Assembly: GCF_010389155.1 (NCBI RefSeq)
Contig: NC_057768.1
Location: forward strand, 46,231,633 to 46,295,632
DNA: 64,000 bases
Reading direction: 5' to 3'
Source: Erigeron canadensis
Lineage: Eukaryota; Streptophyta; Magnoliopsida; Asterales; Asteraceae
Of this stretch, positions 1 through 12,805 are shown in pieces. The notes beneath the pieces were generated by a model. It saw nothing but the letters and a program-made list of their open reading frames with translations, had not been told where the DNA came from and ran no database searches. Position 1 is the first letter of the stretch. The number at the start of each line of letters is the position of its first letter. The position numbers were made by a program, and so were the translations under genes.

Positions 1-74
1 GGATGTGTTTCAATTATAATAAAATGTGTTTGTTTAATTTTGTGAAAAGGAAAATTGAAATAATAAAATAATGA

Positions 75-500
75 ATGAAAGTTCTTTTGAAAGTTTCCCC
101 ATGGAAAGGTACTGCCCGGTTCGGCAAGAAAGGCAAATTGGCGCCTCGATACATTGGACCTTATAAGATCATTAAACGGGTGGGACCAATGGCGTACAAG
201 CTGGAACTACCGTTAGAACTTGGCAACGTGCATGACACATTTCACGTGTCCAATCTTAAGAAGTGCATGGCTGAAGACCCGACCGTCATTCCTGTTAAGG
301 ATATTCATATAGACGAAGGGCTCGAGTTCACTGAAGAGCCCATCGAGATCATAGACAAGGATGCTAAACAGACCAGACAAAGCTGTGTACCACTAGTCCG
401 TGTACGTTGGAGTGCTAGACACGGGTATAATGATACCTGGGAACGCGAGGACTTCATTAAGAAGAAGTACCCTCACCTTTTTGATCGACAAGACTCTTAA
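75..500 (+). pseudogene. Ty3/gypsy polyprotein, integrase C-terminal end (truncated)
   Basis: An open frame of 141 residues reads as the very end of a Ty3/gypsy pol protein. It starts at the integrase C-terminal region (KVSPWKGTARFGKKGKLAPR, then FHVSNLKKC). It ends with a chromodomain-like tail (VRVRWSARHGYNDTWERED, then KKKYPHLF), which points to a chromovirus of the Tekay/Del kind. Reverse transcriptase, RNase H and the integrase core are absent. The homology stops near base 75 against AT-rich DNA at 1-74 that shows no coding similarity, so the element is 5'-truncated there. The stop at 498-500 is followed after about 20 bases by a polypurine tract and the 3' LTR, the expected order for the 3' half of such an element. 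The initial ATG is fortuitous. Confidence 0.93.
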
Positions 501-520
501 TTTCGAGGACGAAATCCTCC

Positions 521-533
521 AAGTGGGGGAGAA
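521..533 (+). other. polypurine tract of the Ty3 element
   Basis: The purine-rich run AAGTGGGGGAGAA lies immediately before the LTR start TGTAACA. This is the usual plus-strand primer site. Its position fixes the LTR boundary. Confidence 0.85.
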
Positions 534-823
534 TGTAACAACCGTCTTAGAAATGTTCTTATTAAGTTCTTAAAAACGTACATTTGCCATTAGAACGGCC
601 AGACAGTTCGATTTATCTAAGTTCTTGACGTACTTTAGACCTCTATTATGTGCTTATATGAAGGTCAATTTGATCTAAAATCTTGATTTATATGACGGGT
701 TCATGATTGTGTGCAATGAGATAATAAAGTTCGGTTCATAAACGTTCATGTTCATTAAGGTTCTAGTTCAAAATGTTCGCAAATGGTCCTTGCATTTATG
801 AAGTCCATTAAATATGGGAAATG

Positions 824-830
824 TATATAT
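824..830 (+). promoter_or_regulatory. TATA-like box in the LTR
   Basis: TATATAT sits about 25-30 bases upstream of a CT/GA-rich leader, the usual U3/R arrangement of plant LTR promoters. The assignment is by position only. Confidence 0.5.
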
Positions 831-1389
831 TGAGAAGATGAGAACCCTAGAGAGAGAAAACTATCACTATTCATCTTCTTTTCTCTCTTCTTTCTCACTC
901 TAAAACACATAGTGCAGCCACATTTTCACACACAAAAAACAACACAAAATCATTTGTACTTTTAGCATCCTTGTGATAATCGAAACGTATTTCCTGAATC
1001 AAATCTCAGGTAACAACAAATTATGAGTTTTTGATCAAATTAAAAGTGAACTTTTTCAACTTTATGTTCTTGATGATTTGGTCCAATTTTGATATGAAAT
1101 CGTGTTAATGATTAATGGGTTTATGTCTAAATGTGTTTAATAACATGTATGTGAACAAATTTGGGTCATAACATGTTTTAATTTACAAAACCCATTTTGT
1201 GAAAGTGAAAGTAAACTTGTTCTTGAGGTTATGACTTGTTCATGTGTTATTTGATCTTGAAAAGCATTAAAGGTGTTAATGGTTAATGTTATTGTGCATA
1301 TATGTGCTAGTTCTAAGTTCTAACAAGTCCAGGAATCGATCTAGAACTTCATGTTATAAATTTGTTCTTGTTCAGCTCGTGGGAGACCT

Positions 1390-1848
1390 AGGACGGTCTT
1401 GAAATGGGACGATCTTGTCCCAAGATCGTCCTGGGCAGCTCACATGGTTCATGGTTCTTGTTCGTTCGATCTCGTGTGGTGTTGTGATATTGTTGGTATG
1501 TTAATGGGTAACTGATCCTTTGGATTGGTTTAGCTCAAATACTTGTTCATGAAACGATCTCGTGCATTTATTCTTGTCTTTGGATCACTAGGACGACCCT
1601 GATCAAGTCCATTAGGATGATCTTGGGGTCTGATTCCCTCAAAACGATCTTGATACACTTAGCCTTGAAACGATCTTGTACTTATTGCTTCTAAAACGAT
1701 CTTGCACCTTGGACAACTGAAACGATTTTGGTACTAAGACCCTAGGACGACCTTAGCTTGCATCCAGGACGATCCTGGCTGAACAATGGGACGATCTTGC
1801 TAAGTCCAATGGGACGATCTTGGAGTTCAAAACCCTAGGACGACTTTG
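1390..1848 (+). repeat. clustered 12-mer motif RRRACGATCTTG inside the LTR
   Basis: About 14 direct copies and one inverted copy of a degenerate 12-mer (consensus RRRACGATCTTG) lie at irregular 20-150 base spacing. Starts include 1390, 1406, 1552, 1590, 1614, 1641, 1667, 1693, 1719, 1744, 1767, 1788, 1811 and 1837. At 1407-1431 a direct and an inverted copy meet as an 11-bp perfect inverted repeat around TCC. The spacing is too variable for a simple tandem repeat, which makes the array look like a set of protein-binding or hairpin sites. Its function is unknown. Confidence 0.75.
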
Positions 1849-3456
1849 TGCATACATTAAACAAAACGTACTTGTTCTATAACATACCACACTTGATCCT
1901 TAATCATCTAATCAGTTCTTAACAACATCATGACTTGATTAAACATCTCAAAGGCTGTCCATTAACACCAAAGCTAGATCATGGTTCGATCTAAGACAAC
2001 GTGCAAAGTGCAAACTCTAATTAAGTGCAAATAAAACATGTTCTATCTTGATTATCAAAGTACGAGTTCTATGATCAATTAAAATGAGTTCTAAAGACTA
2101 AAAGTTCATCATTAAAGACATGTTCAACTCATTAACACGATAAGTACTTATTTGTGAGTTCAAAGATGTTCAGTGCGAGTCCAGTTCATGTACTTAAAGT
2201 TCATTTAAAACTCTTTTGAGTCAAAACGTTCAAAGATCTTCAAAGGACCAAATCATCAGTTCATCAAGGACATTTCTGTGATTGAATAATCACATGAACT
2301 AATATATGTACTTATTTATGATCAACATGTGCTTAGGTATCCATCAAGACGCGCTTGGATTTCGATAGATATACTTATCTATCTTTGTGCTTATTCTCTG
2401 TGCTAATACTACTAGTACTTGTACCAGATCACTGTGAGTTCACTAATCCCCTTTCGTACATTTGTTCAAAGTTCTTTATCGGGGACTGAAAAACATGAAA
2501 ACTATTTTCGTACTTGTACATATGTTCGTGAACTATTTTACGTACTATATTATGAGCTTGATCTTGAACTACTTATGATATAATTCTTACACTTATTAAA
2601 AGAGTATTTAAGTCTTGAATGAGCAGGATCTTAAATACATCTATACTTCTGTACTTGATCTCTATTATGTTCTAGTTCGTACATGTACTTGTTCAGTTCT
2701 TGTTCACTGCTATCAATTCATATCCCACAGTTCAGGGAATGAACCGTAGGTAATTATGGACAGCGCTGTTTAGGGTAGGCCCACCCTCATTCTCCGCAGT
2801 TCAGGAGAATGCATATTACTTGTTCTTGTATATGTCATTTGTTCTGACATAGATCTTACTATCATATGAGCACACTATTATATTAAGTTCAGTTCTGGCC
2901 AATCGGTTTAGCAGTGACAACTTATACCTAAAGTTCATTATATGTTCTTGCTCAGTTCATGTTATTATAAAGTACTTATGTTCAATGTGCAGATCTTGAT
3001 CTAGTTCTTATTATTACAGAACACACTGGTTCAACGTACAAAACTTATGTTCTTGTTCTTATTATACATATATACGTATATGTAAACTAAAGATACATTA
3101 TGTGAATCTCACCAACTACTTTTGTAGTTGACCTTTTGAACTTACATGCTTTTCAGGCTAGGTTCATAGTCCTTTAGCATAGGAGTCTTCCTTTCTAAGC
3201 TCATACTTTTGGCGGTTGTTCGAGCGTACAAGTTCGGGAGCTATGAAGATCTTCCTTGCTACATCAGTTCAAGTTCGGTTCTTAAAAGACAATTGTTCTG
3301 TCTTCTAGATATTGACTTTTCTAAGTTCATTTATGTTCTGTAATAACAATCGTACTTCTGTTATTTACTAATGTTAATGGCTGTGTTGGAACTTGTACTG
3401 TGTGCAATTGTGCTTATCTGTGCATTCCGTATATTCCGCTTTAGCGGGGTGTTACA

Positions 3457-6400
3457 AATATAATATTTATTTAGTTAGAGTTTTGGATTTACCTTAAATT
3501 TTTAGAATCACATCTAAATCAAAACTTGTAAGCATAGTGAATAACGACAAATAGCCTTGTGATTTCGGATTGTAAACTCAAAATTTTGAAGTCTTCATTT
3601 TAATTACTTATTATAAGTAATATAAAGTAATAGTAGTTGAAGAATTGAGAAAGAAAAAGAGACAATTTTATTAATGAGAAAACGATCAATCAAATAAGTT
3701 TATAATGTCTTTTGTATTAATAAGACAATAGTTCGAGTTTAATTATAAGTCTAATAAAGAAATTGAATCTATATACAATTAAAAAAAGCTAATTTAATAA
3801 ACTAAATAAATTAAAAGAACACGTGTCGATCAAGGATTACGCCACGTGTTATTTCAAGAACATCTCAACCATGTTTTAGTTTATTGGTAGATACGAGTAC
3901 TGAGTAGAAGTTTATGCTAACATATGACATCGAATCCATTGGATGTAGATCTCAAAGTCTTATGAACTCAAACATTCGATGATCTTAACATTCGGCACCC
4001 CAGGGTGGAATTGATCCAAGGGTGTTACCAATTTATTTAAATTATCAAATGGTAAATAAATGTTTGAAAAACATAATTACCCAGTTGATGTGGATAAATC
4101 TTATTACATATAGTATTAATTATAGCCGGCTCTAAGAGCTATGTTTAGGAAAGAACTTAAGGATATATGAATGCTTTTTTCATCTCTTCTTAGATATTCA
4201 TCACACAACCAAATACCACCATTTCAAAATGGACAATTCCCTTATCAACTCAATAGTTACCTAATCCTGTCTTCCACGAGACATGGGGAATTTGAGATTT
4301 AGTCAGTCTTAGCCCTTTTCGAAGGTAGAGAGACTGCTTCATAGACCCAACTATTTTGAAACGAGTGTGAATCGAACTTTTGACTTCTTTCCAAAGACAA
4401 GAGGTTTTCCAACAAATCCAACCCTGCTTATTATGGTATCACGAATCCTTTCTCAACTCATTTTAAATAATAAGAGTATTACATAACATCTACCTCCATC
4501 GAATAATATTTTAATTCTCTATTTAACAAAAATCGCATGTATATTGTTTGAGAGTAGAATTTGGTTATTTTCTTGCACCATTTTGACAAAAAGTTAAACT
4601 ATGCATAGAACTACATATATAAAGGCTTAAACAGAACGCGTGTGTCAAAAATCGACAAAATACAAAAGAGCACATAAAGGACTATTGGTACAAAACAACT
4701 GATCAAGGACGCAAAATTTATTGGCAATCCCATGGAAACTATTCATTATTAATTCATTTTCTAGTTCTGATCAAGTTGTACCAACTATTATATCATTCCA
4801 GTCCAGGTAAAGTTTACCTAATAACTAAAACTGCATCACTATTAGAGAACTAAAAAGATTAGGATAACTGGATAAGTGATAACCTTCTTTAAACAACTGA
4901 TAGATTCAAATCAACGATATTATAAATATTTATTATTGCATGACGTACAAAACCTCATAACTGAAAGTAAAGTTTACCTAATATAACTAAAGGCATGTTT
5001 TTTGTTTTTTTTTTTTTACTAATTAAGTGTTGAATCTATTGAGTGACTGTATAAATAATGTGTGTATGCATTAAGTAAAAAAATATGTAACTGATGGTCA
5101 TTTTTGTTTATTAAGTTCAAAAATAACATTAATTTTAATTAAATGCGCTAAGTTATTAATTATTAAATTTATTTTTAAAAAAAATAAAGTTACTCGCAAT
5201 TCGCAAACCAGTCCTTGAACTATCTTTCCAATTCTACAATGACCTTTAAAAAAAGCTATACCGTATGCATACATATTTATTTCAAAGAAATATATATGAA
5301 ACCAAAATTAGTATTTGTGAGCCGCAGATATAATAAGTCTAGAGCCGTTTCCTAATCATGAGTGATGTACTTTAAATTATCAAACATTTGTATCGAATGA
5401 AGAAGACAAAAGCAACACACACACACACAAAAGAATTTGTTAAAAAACTTTTTTTACATGTAAATAAAAAGAAAAATAATAAATCATCCTAACCAAATAG
5501 CCTAATAATCCTTTTAAAATATTAAGAAGGTGACATGTGGTATCCATTAATTCTTTTTCCTAATCTTGCTCCGTGATTTTTTCATATATCATCATCTCAT
5601 AATTAGAATGATTATGAAACTATTTTTTTAGAATGATTAATCAACTTATATATGGTGGAGCTCAACTTGCAACTTCCATTTGTGTTGTGACAGTGCAATA
5701 GACAGCATCAACACCCCCATGATCATAAAGGTAAAGGAAAAGATAAGATAAGAAACATTAACTTAATTAACTAAGTTCATATAAATACTATTATTATTAA
5801 TTTATTATTATAAAAAATTAGCTCATTTGTAATAGTTTTGAGATTTTATATATAATTCGAATATTGCCCTTATACATATTATATGTTAAAAGATCATGTC
5901 ACATTAAAAAAAAAAATAATAACGAGTTAAGGGTTTTACCAGAATTATACTGACAATCTTTAGAGGAGTTGTTATCAAAACCATAATCTTATTGTGTAAA
6001 TTATTGAACTTTTAAAGATATGTATAAGGTACTTTAACTTTGATCAGCATTCACATTAGGTCATCAACGACTCCTAAGTATATTAGTTTATTTCCTTACT
6101 CTATTTAAACTTAACTAATATAATCACAGAACAAAGAAAATACATCCAAATATAAGATTTCATCTTAATTGGGAATATTGATCACAATATTTTTCGCTTA
6201 GTATTTATTAAAAAAGTGAAGAGTAAATTTAAGACAAACAAACATATTACAAACAAATTGTTACAAACATTTATTTCATCAATCAAATCATGTTCATGTA
6301 TTCTCTCTTTTCATTCTCTCTCATTATTGATTGTACTATTTTACATGACACATATGTTTGTAGAGTGTTTTTCAACCTAATATTACTCATAGATATGAAA

Positions 6401-9400
6401 TAGTTTACGGATGTGTGTTTGCTTGTCTTTGTGTATTTTTTTTATAAGAAACTTCTTTTAAGTTAGTCTCTATGGTTTCTAGACTTTTGCATGAATGATC
6501 CTTGTACTTTATACAACTATGCAACTTCAATTCTTTTTCAAGTTTACTGGCACTGACGGTCCTAAAGTTGAAACCATAAGCAACCATGGCCCAATTTAAC
6601 AGATCAGTTTGTTTTCAACTATTTCTTTATAGTGCAAGAACTCTCTAATTGCATTCATCACAAACTTTTTGATACAAGCAAACATGTGGTGTTTGTTTAA
6701 TGACTTGATAGATAAGTCGTATCCATTAACTTATCATTGTTTTTTTTACTTAATAACCAAAAAAATAAATAAATTGTATTGACTTAATCCATACAAACAT
6801 TATTTATCTATTATGTCACTTTATCAATTCAGTCTCTTAATGACTAAAAAAACAAACATGTCCTCAACATGTACTGAATTATTTCTTTTGATTTTTGATT
6901 TTTATTATTCCCACATGTTATTTTTTGTAACACGTAATTACTATAATGTTAAATTTATAATATATTTTTGTTTTATTCAGTTATATAGTAACTCAGTGAG
7001 AAATTTTGTGTAAACGAATATTGACTTGCTATATAATTTTTAAGCGTTGTTTTTGGTTAGAAGTTCGTCAAACCTTAATTGATTAAATATGAGTGAAGAT
7101 CTTAATGTAGGGAATGTTAGAAAGATCAATGTCATGTTTTACATGTTATCAAATACGATAAAAATGATAACTTCCAGAGCAAAACGGGTAACAAAATTCG
7201 TTAGTTCTTAAGAAGTGAATGGCAGAAAAATCAATTGATATAAAATAAAAAATAAATGAAAATCAACTGAATTAACTGACATAATTTTGAATCTGGAAAC
7301 CATACCAAAGTTCTTGAAAATTAAATTATTCATATACTGATTAAAGTTTGTATGAGTTGTTTCACTTTATAGACATGAGTCGTCACCATCTCAAGTCGCC
7401 ACTTTGATTGTTAGTTGTTCTTCATCACATTTTGTCTTCTACATGACTTTTTCATTCCTCATACAAATACGTCTACAATTCCTAAGTCCTAACATGACAT
7501 CCATGAGAGGTAGAAAATGCCAAAATGGTCACATATCTCTTTTGCCCCCATGAGTCAATAAGACTTGACATGATAATATGATATATGTAATTAATACATT
7601 GGATCGTTCAGTCTTGTATAATGTGAAAAATACCCTCCAGTATTCAATTGGATATATAATCACACTAGGAAATAGGAATATAAATATTCTTGACTTTGGA
7701 AGCATTTTCAAGTAATACAAAGAACTGAATACCCTAAATATAAATATTCTTTCTATTTTCATCACCATCTCATTTGGTGCATCTAATTTTTGCTATTCCT
7801 TATATCCCGATCCGTAGTGCCTAACAATATTAAAAAGAGGAATAATACGCAAATCGGATGGAAAAGAGAGCTGAATGGACTAGAAAGTAGACATTAACAA
7901 CACTTGTAAAGGCTGTTACTGTTATTCTATCTGCGTGTGACATACACTTTACATAAAAGCGACCCAAAAAATTTTATTTTACCATCCTAAAAGTTCAATG
8001 GTTATTATGTGATGTGTTTGACGGCATTAATTAGCTGTTATATAGAATGACTTCACCTCTTAAACTGCAGAAGAGCAAACTACCAAATATCTCCCTAAAG
8101 AGATTTAAACTCATAACTAATGTCATTGTAAGTTGTAACAAGGGCTTATGACTGATAATTTAAGACAATTAACTTAAATGAATGTAGAACACCTTATACA
8201 AAGCACATGATTTTAAGGAGATGCATTACATGCAAAAAGACAGGCCTAATCTTAAACAAAGGTGCTAAAGAATCACCATATGCTTATGCCATATGATAAT
8301 CACACACACATAAGTATAATGATATATTTTAGTCATAGCAAACAGCATAGGCAACTTAATATATTCACTACCTCCATTTGGACCGATTCACCATCTATGT
8401 CAAAGTTCTTCAAAACCCATGTGATAAAGCCAAGCAAAAAGTGGATTCTATTTGAGCACGATATTACAAGAACAAAGTTTCGGTTTAGAATCTAATACTA
8501 TCCTAATCTCAAACTGAAGCCCACCCACAAAAACGATAGTAATAAGTAAATAATCCCCAATGAAAGTCGCAATAATTGCCTCTTAAAAAAATAAAAGTAT
8601 GCATCATGACTTTCCCTTTATGACCATAGATTATGTTATGTTAATCTAACGTCTCTCCAGTTTACAAGATATTCATTTTAATCTACAAGATTCTCGATTT
8701 ATGAGTAACTAGAATGGTAAAGATAAAGTAAATAAACAAGCAAGAAATTGAACGGTCATATCGAATAGAATGTTGAAAACCAGAAGAAAAATGAGGACAT
8801 ATATGCATAGAATATCAGTTAGCATTTGCAGGCTATTCACATCACAGCTCCCCTCTACATCAACTTTACAAGTTAATAAATACTACACCCTTCGGCTTCC
8901 TACTTTTTCATCCTTATTGTTCTTTCTTTACATTAAGCCATTGCTATTATTAGGACAGCATCAATGCTCCTCCCCCAGTGGATGGCCATAAATACTCATT
9001 TGACTTAAAATCATTTAAACAATTTTAATAGCATATAGTAATAAGCATACGAATGTGCTTTTTTAAAGAGTTAATATTATTTAAAATCTGCTTTTTTTTG
9101 CCAAAGGTAGATTTTCTTCGGACCTCCTTTATTTGTACTATTTTCATTTATTCATGCTTATACCCAACTAGCTTAGGACACGTTTGAATCCAATCTAGCT
9201 TCTCCGATATGACCATCATGAATATTTTTGGCTTCTATGTGCAACTTGTATTCAAAACTAGCAAGTTATTAATAGACACTTGCTATTTTAAACACAAATT
9301 GGCATCTGAACAGAAAGATAATGAACTTAGCTAAGTGGTATGCCTCTCATCTCCCACTTCTTGCTCCTGGAGATGACTTGCATGATCATCCATGCAGCCT

Positions 9401-9628
9401 TAGTTGGTCACTAAAACAGAAAAGGTCTAAAAGCAAGCATCGAATGATGACAGAGAGATAGAGGATGCCAAACTGATAAAAGAAAGAGAAACTCCAAAGA
9501 GGTTACAGTAAATAATTGACTAAAAGGGAGTGTTGGAATACTTCGAAAGAAAAAGAATGGGGCACACCATATAGAGCTAGCTAGGCCTACATTAGATTCT
9601 TTTGATATCCTTAGCACTATACTTACTT
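3457..9628. other. gene-poor AT-rich stretch
   Basis: No gene is supported here. All open frames are short (82 residues or fewer) and show no recognisable family or splice-supported extension. Segments near 3990-4030 and 6440-6600 have the look of old interspersed repeats, but no ends could be defined. A short CA microsatellite lies near 5416-5430. Part of the last kilobase probably acts as the upstream region of the ABCG14-like gene. Confidence 0.6.
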
Positions 9629-9640
9629 GTATATATATAC
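9629..9640 (+). promoter_or_regulatory. TATA-like element upstream of ABCG14-like gene
   Basis: A TATATATATA run lies about 175 bases before the start codon at 9813. That is a plausible core promoter position with a leader of roughly 145 bases. Assigned by position alone. Confidence 0.4.
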
Positions 9641-9812
9641 CAGTCTTATGCAGTTAACAAACTCGAACTCAAACTAAAGCAAGATAGTTCAAGTACTATC
9701 CTCAAACTGAAGCATAGTTATACATTCTATTACTATCCTCATTCTTTAAATAGCGAACAATCCACTAACAAAAGTAAGCCATTTAGACACCATAACTACT
9801 TGGCCAATGGCC

Positions 9813-12805
9813 ATGCCTTCCAACTCTGTAGTTCCAACTCCTGACGATACTACTACTACCATTACCATTTCCAATCCCATAGAAATGGTGAAACCAAACC
9901 ATGATTACCCTTCTTATCTCGTGTATCCAGTCCAGCCTAATTCCCGTTCAACGTCTTGTCTACAGCTCGCCTTATCCCCCATAACTCTAAAGGTCCCCCC
10001 CCCCCCCCCCCCCCCCCCTCCCTCCAAAAAAAAAATTGTGTTTCATGTTTACTAACTGTTATCACTTATTTGCAGTTTGAAGATGTTGTTTACAAAGTTA
10101 AGTTTGAGCAAAAAGGTACATGTGGTGGGGTAGCTAGCACAAGAGAGAAAACAATACTTAATGGGGTGACAGGTAAGAATGGCTGAATGTAGAAGTAGGA
10201 TTTGTCATTTTGTTTATGTGAAAGGAAAAAAAATTATATGGGTAACATGTTTCGATAACGGTAGTGCCTAAACCAATTAAGAACTTTGTATATGCAACTG
10301 CAGGTAAGGTTTACCCAGGGGAGATACTGGCAATGTTAGGTCCATCAGGAAGTGGTAAGACGACTCTCCTCACAGCTCTCGGTGGCCGCCTCACCGGAAA
10401 ACTGTCTGGAAAGATTACATATAACAGCTGCCCATTTTCCGGTTCTATAAAAAGGCGAACAGGATTTGTAACACAAGAAGATGTTCTATATCCTCATCTC
10501 ACTGTGACTGAAACCCTATTATTCACTGCAATGTTAAGATTACCCAAAACCTTGACTCAAGGTGAGAAAGTTGAGCATGTGGAGAGAGTCATTGCTGAGC
10601 TGGGACTAACTCGGTGTAAAACCAGCATGATAGGTGGCCCACTATTTAGAGGTATTTCTGGTGGAGAGAAAAAAAGGGTTAGCATTGGCCAAGAGATGTT
10701 AATTAACCCTAGCTTGCTGTTGTTGGATGAGCCCACTTCTGGTCTAGACTCAACCACGGCTCAACGGATTGTAACTACCATCAAGCGGTTGGCTAGTGGA
10801 GGTCGCACCGTGATCACAACAATTCATCAGCCATCTAGCCGGCTCTACCATATGTTTGACAAATTAGTTTTGTTGTCTGAGGGCTCACCAATTTACTACG
10901 GTCCTGCATCCACAGCCTTGGAGTATTTCACATCCATTGGATTTTCCACTACCATCACAGTCAATCCAGCTGATCTTTTACTAGATCTAGCTAATGGTAA
11001 TTATTTATCTTGTGATTCCAACTCATTGCAAATTGCATATAAATCATTAAAATCTGATTCAATTGTGTAAAGAAAGTGTATGTTCATAATTGTACCTTTG
11101 AAATGAAGAAAAGTAAGACCCCACGTTATACTCCATCATGACTACCGCATCGATAGATTAACAAAGTAAAAAGCCACCTTCATCATGACCAAGAATCTTA
11201 ATTGCACTAATTCAAATCTATTTCTAACCATTTATGAGAATTTAATATGACAGGAATCGCACCTGATGCTATGCATGAATACGAGCAAGGTGAAAACACA
11301 GAGCATGAGAGGAAGTTAGTAAGGGAACAACTCGTCAGTTCCTATGAAACATACATATCGACCAGATTGAAAGCTGATTTATGCAGTGTAGATATTAGCA
11401 ACCATAACCATGGAAAAGAAGCTTCCAGAAGTAAGTTGTATAAAAAAAAGATAACATTAATAAATGGAAGAATTCACCTAAAAGTGTTTAACTTTTTTTG
11501 GGTTTTAAATGGTATAGGAAGCCATGGCAAGTCAGAACAGTGGTGCACAAGCTGGTGGCATCAGTTTAAGGTGCTACTTTTAAGGGGGGTGAAAGAAAGA
11601 AGATTTGAATCCTTCAACAGGCTTCGGATCTTTCAAGTGATAAGTGTTGCTATACTAGGAGGACTCCTATGGTGGCACACCCCAACATCCCATATTGAAG
11701 ATAGGGTATGCATTAGAATCCTTAAAAACTGGAGTCTGGCACTTTTGACCCGTTTAACGATTAATGGGCCAATTCTTGTTATGTTTTTATCTAAAACAAG
11801 TCAAACGGGCAAAAAAAGAAAAGTGTGATGGAAATGGATCGAATGGGTCGGCACGGGTGAAAGTCTCTCAAAGAGGTGTTTTTAATCCATAAAACCTTCT
11901 AAATCATTTCGTTAATTCGTTAATAGGCTAAATCATTTTTGTATTCATGTAATCCTATTAAAATAATATTTGACATACAAATGATTCAGTAAAATTTATT
12001 GACAAAAAGCATTGTGAGTCAATCAGACCTAACCATTCTTTGACCCTATATCCAACCTGTCTGACCCGCCCAAATTGCAACCTCTGCCAAAAATATATAA
12101 CTTACTTAAACCTAATGGAAAATACTAAAGCTAATAAACATTGGCGTTCTTTCCTTGCAGATAGCAATGCTTTTCTTCTTCTCAGTTTTTTGGGGGTTCT
12201 ACCCGTTATATAATGCTGTTTTTACTTTTCCACAAGAAAGGAGGATGCTTATAAAAGAAAGATCATCTGGAATGTACCGTCTCTCCTCTTACTTTCTTGC
12301 AAGAACCATTGGAGACCTGCCACTCGAGCTAGCCCTCCCAACCGCCTTCACCTTCATACTCTATTGGATGGGTGGGCTCAAACCCGACCCAGTCACTTTC
12401 GTCCTTTCCCTACTTGTTGTCCTCTACAATGTCCTTGTAGCCCAAAGTCTTGGGTTAGCCATTGGTGCCATCCTTATGGATGTTAAAAAAGCCACAACAT
12501 TGGCCTCAGTTACGACCCTGGTTTTCCTAATTGCTGGAGGATATTACATACAGCAAATCCCTTCTTTTATAGTGTGGTTGAAGTATTTGAGCTATAGCTA
12601 CTACTGTTTCAAGCTTCTGCTTGGGGTTCAATACAATGAAAGTGATTTATACGAATGTTCAAAAGGAGTCTACTGCCATGTTGCAGATTTTCCAGCAGTT
12701 AAATCAGTGGGATTGAATAATCTACCAGCTGATTTGTTGATTATGGCAATGATGTTGGTGGGTTATCGACTTGTTGCTTATATTGCACTGCAAAAGGTTA
12801 AGTGA
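9813..12805 (+). CDS. ABCG14: ABCG14-like half-size ABC transporter (WBC subfamily)
   Basis: Six exons join in phase: 9813-9992, 10076-10172, 10304-10996, 11254-11430, 11518-11705 and 12161-12805, giving 659 residues (Arabidopsis ABCG14 is about 650). The nucleotide-binding domain shows Walker [10 protein letters not shown] (about 105-113), the signature ISGGEKKR (about 210), Walker [13 protein letters not shown] (about 230) and H-loop IHQPSS (about 267). It is followed by a six-span membrane domain containing [18 protein letters not shown]. Similarity to ABCG14 extends over the whole length, including [15 protein letters not shown] at the exon 1/2 join. ABCG14 is the plasma-membrane exporter that loads root-made cytokinin into the xylem; the same job here is inferred. 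The start was chosen by alignment with the family's MP... start; an in-frame ATG at 9807 would add two residues. Intron 1 carries a 24-base C run and intron 5 an old repeat. Confidence 0.93.
9995..10018 (+). repeat. 24-base poly-C tract in intron 1 of the ABCG14-like gene
   Basis: Twenty-four consecutive C residues begin two bases after the GT donor of intron 1. The intron is only 83 bases (9993-10075), so the run makes up nearly a third of it and fills its 5' end. It may be length-variable or partly an assembly uncertainty. Confidence 0.9.
11740..12095. repeat. degenerate GACCCG-type MITE in ABCG14 intron 5
   Basis: Intron 5 (11706-12160) contains TTTGACCCGTTT near its left end. Near its right end is CTGACCCGCCCAAATTGCAA, with GGGCGGGTC/GACCCG-rich flanks typical of common hAT-like MITEs in eudicots. 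Similar GGGTGGGTTGGATAAC...GACCCGTTT sequence recurs at 41068-41445 and partly at 18080-18110. The ends are not sharp and no target duplication was found. Confidence 0.5.

Larger units (their letters stand above)
534..3456 (+). mobile_element. 3' LTR of Ty3/gypsy chromovirus
   Basis: The LTR runs from TGTAACA at 534 to TGTTACA at 3450-3456, so its TG...CA ends lie within short inverted repeats. At 2923 bp it is long, as expected for Tekay-type chromoviruses. A TATA-like run at 824-830 is followed by the probable transcript start near 850-860 (AGAACCCTAGAGAGAGA). A cluster of ACGATCTTG-type motifs fills 1390-1848. No 5' LTR lies in the window, so insertion age cannot be estimated from LTR divergence here. 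No target-site duplication can be paired because the 5' side is truncated. Confidence 0.88.
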
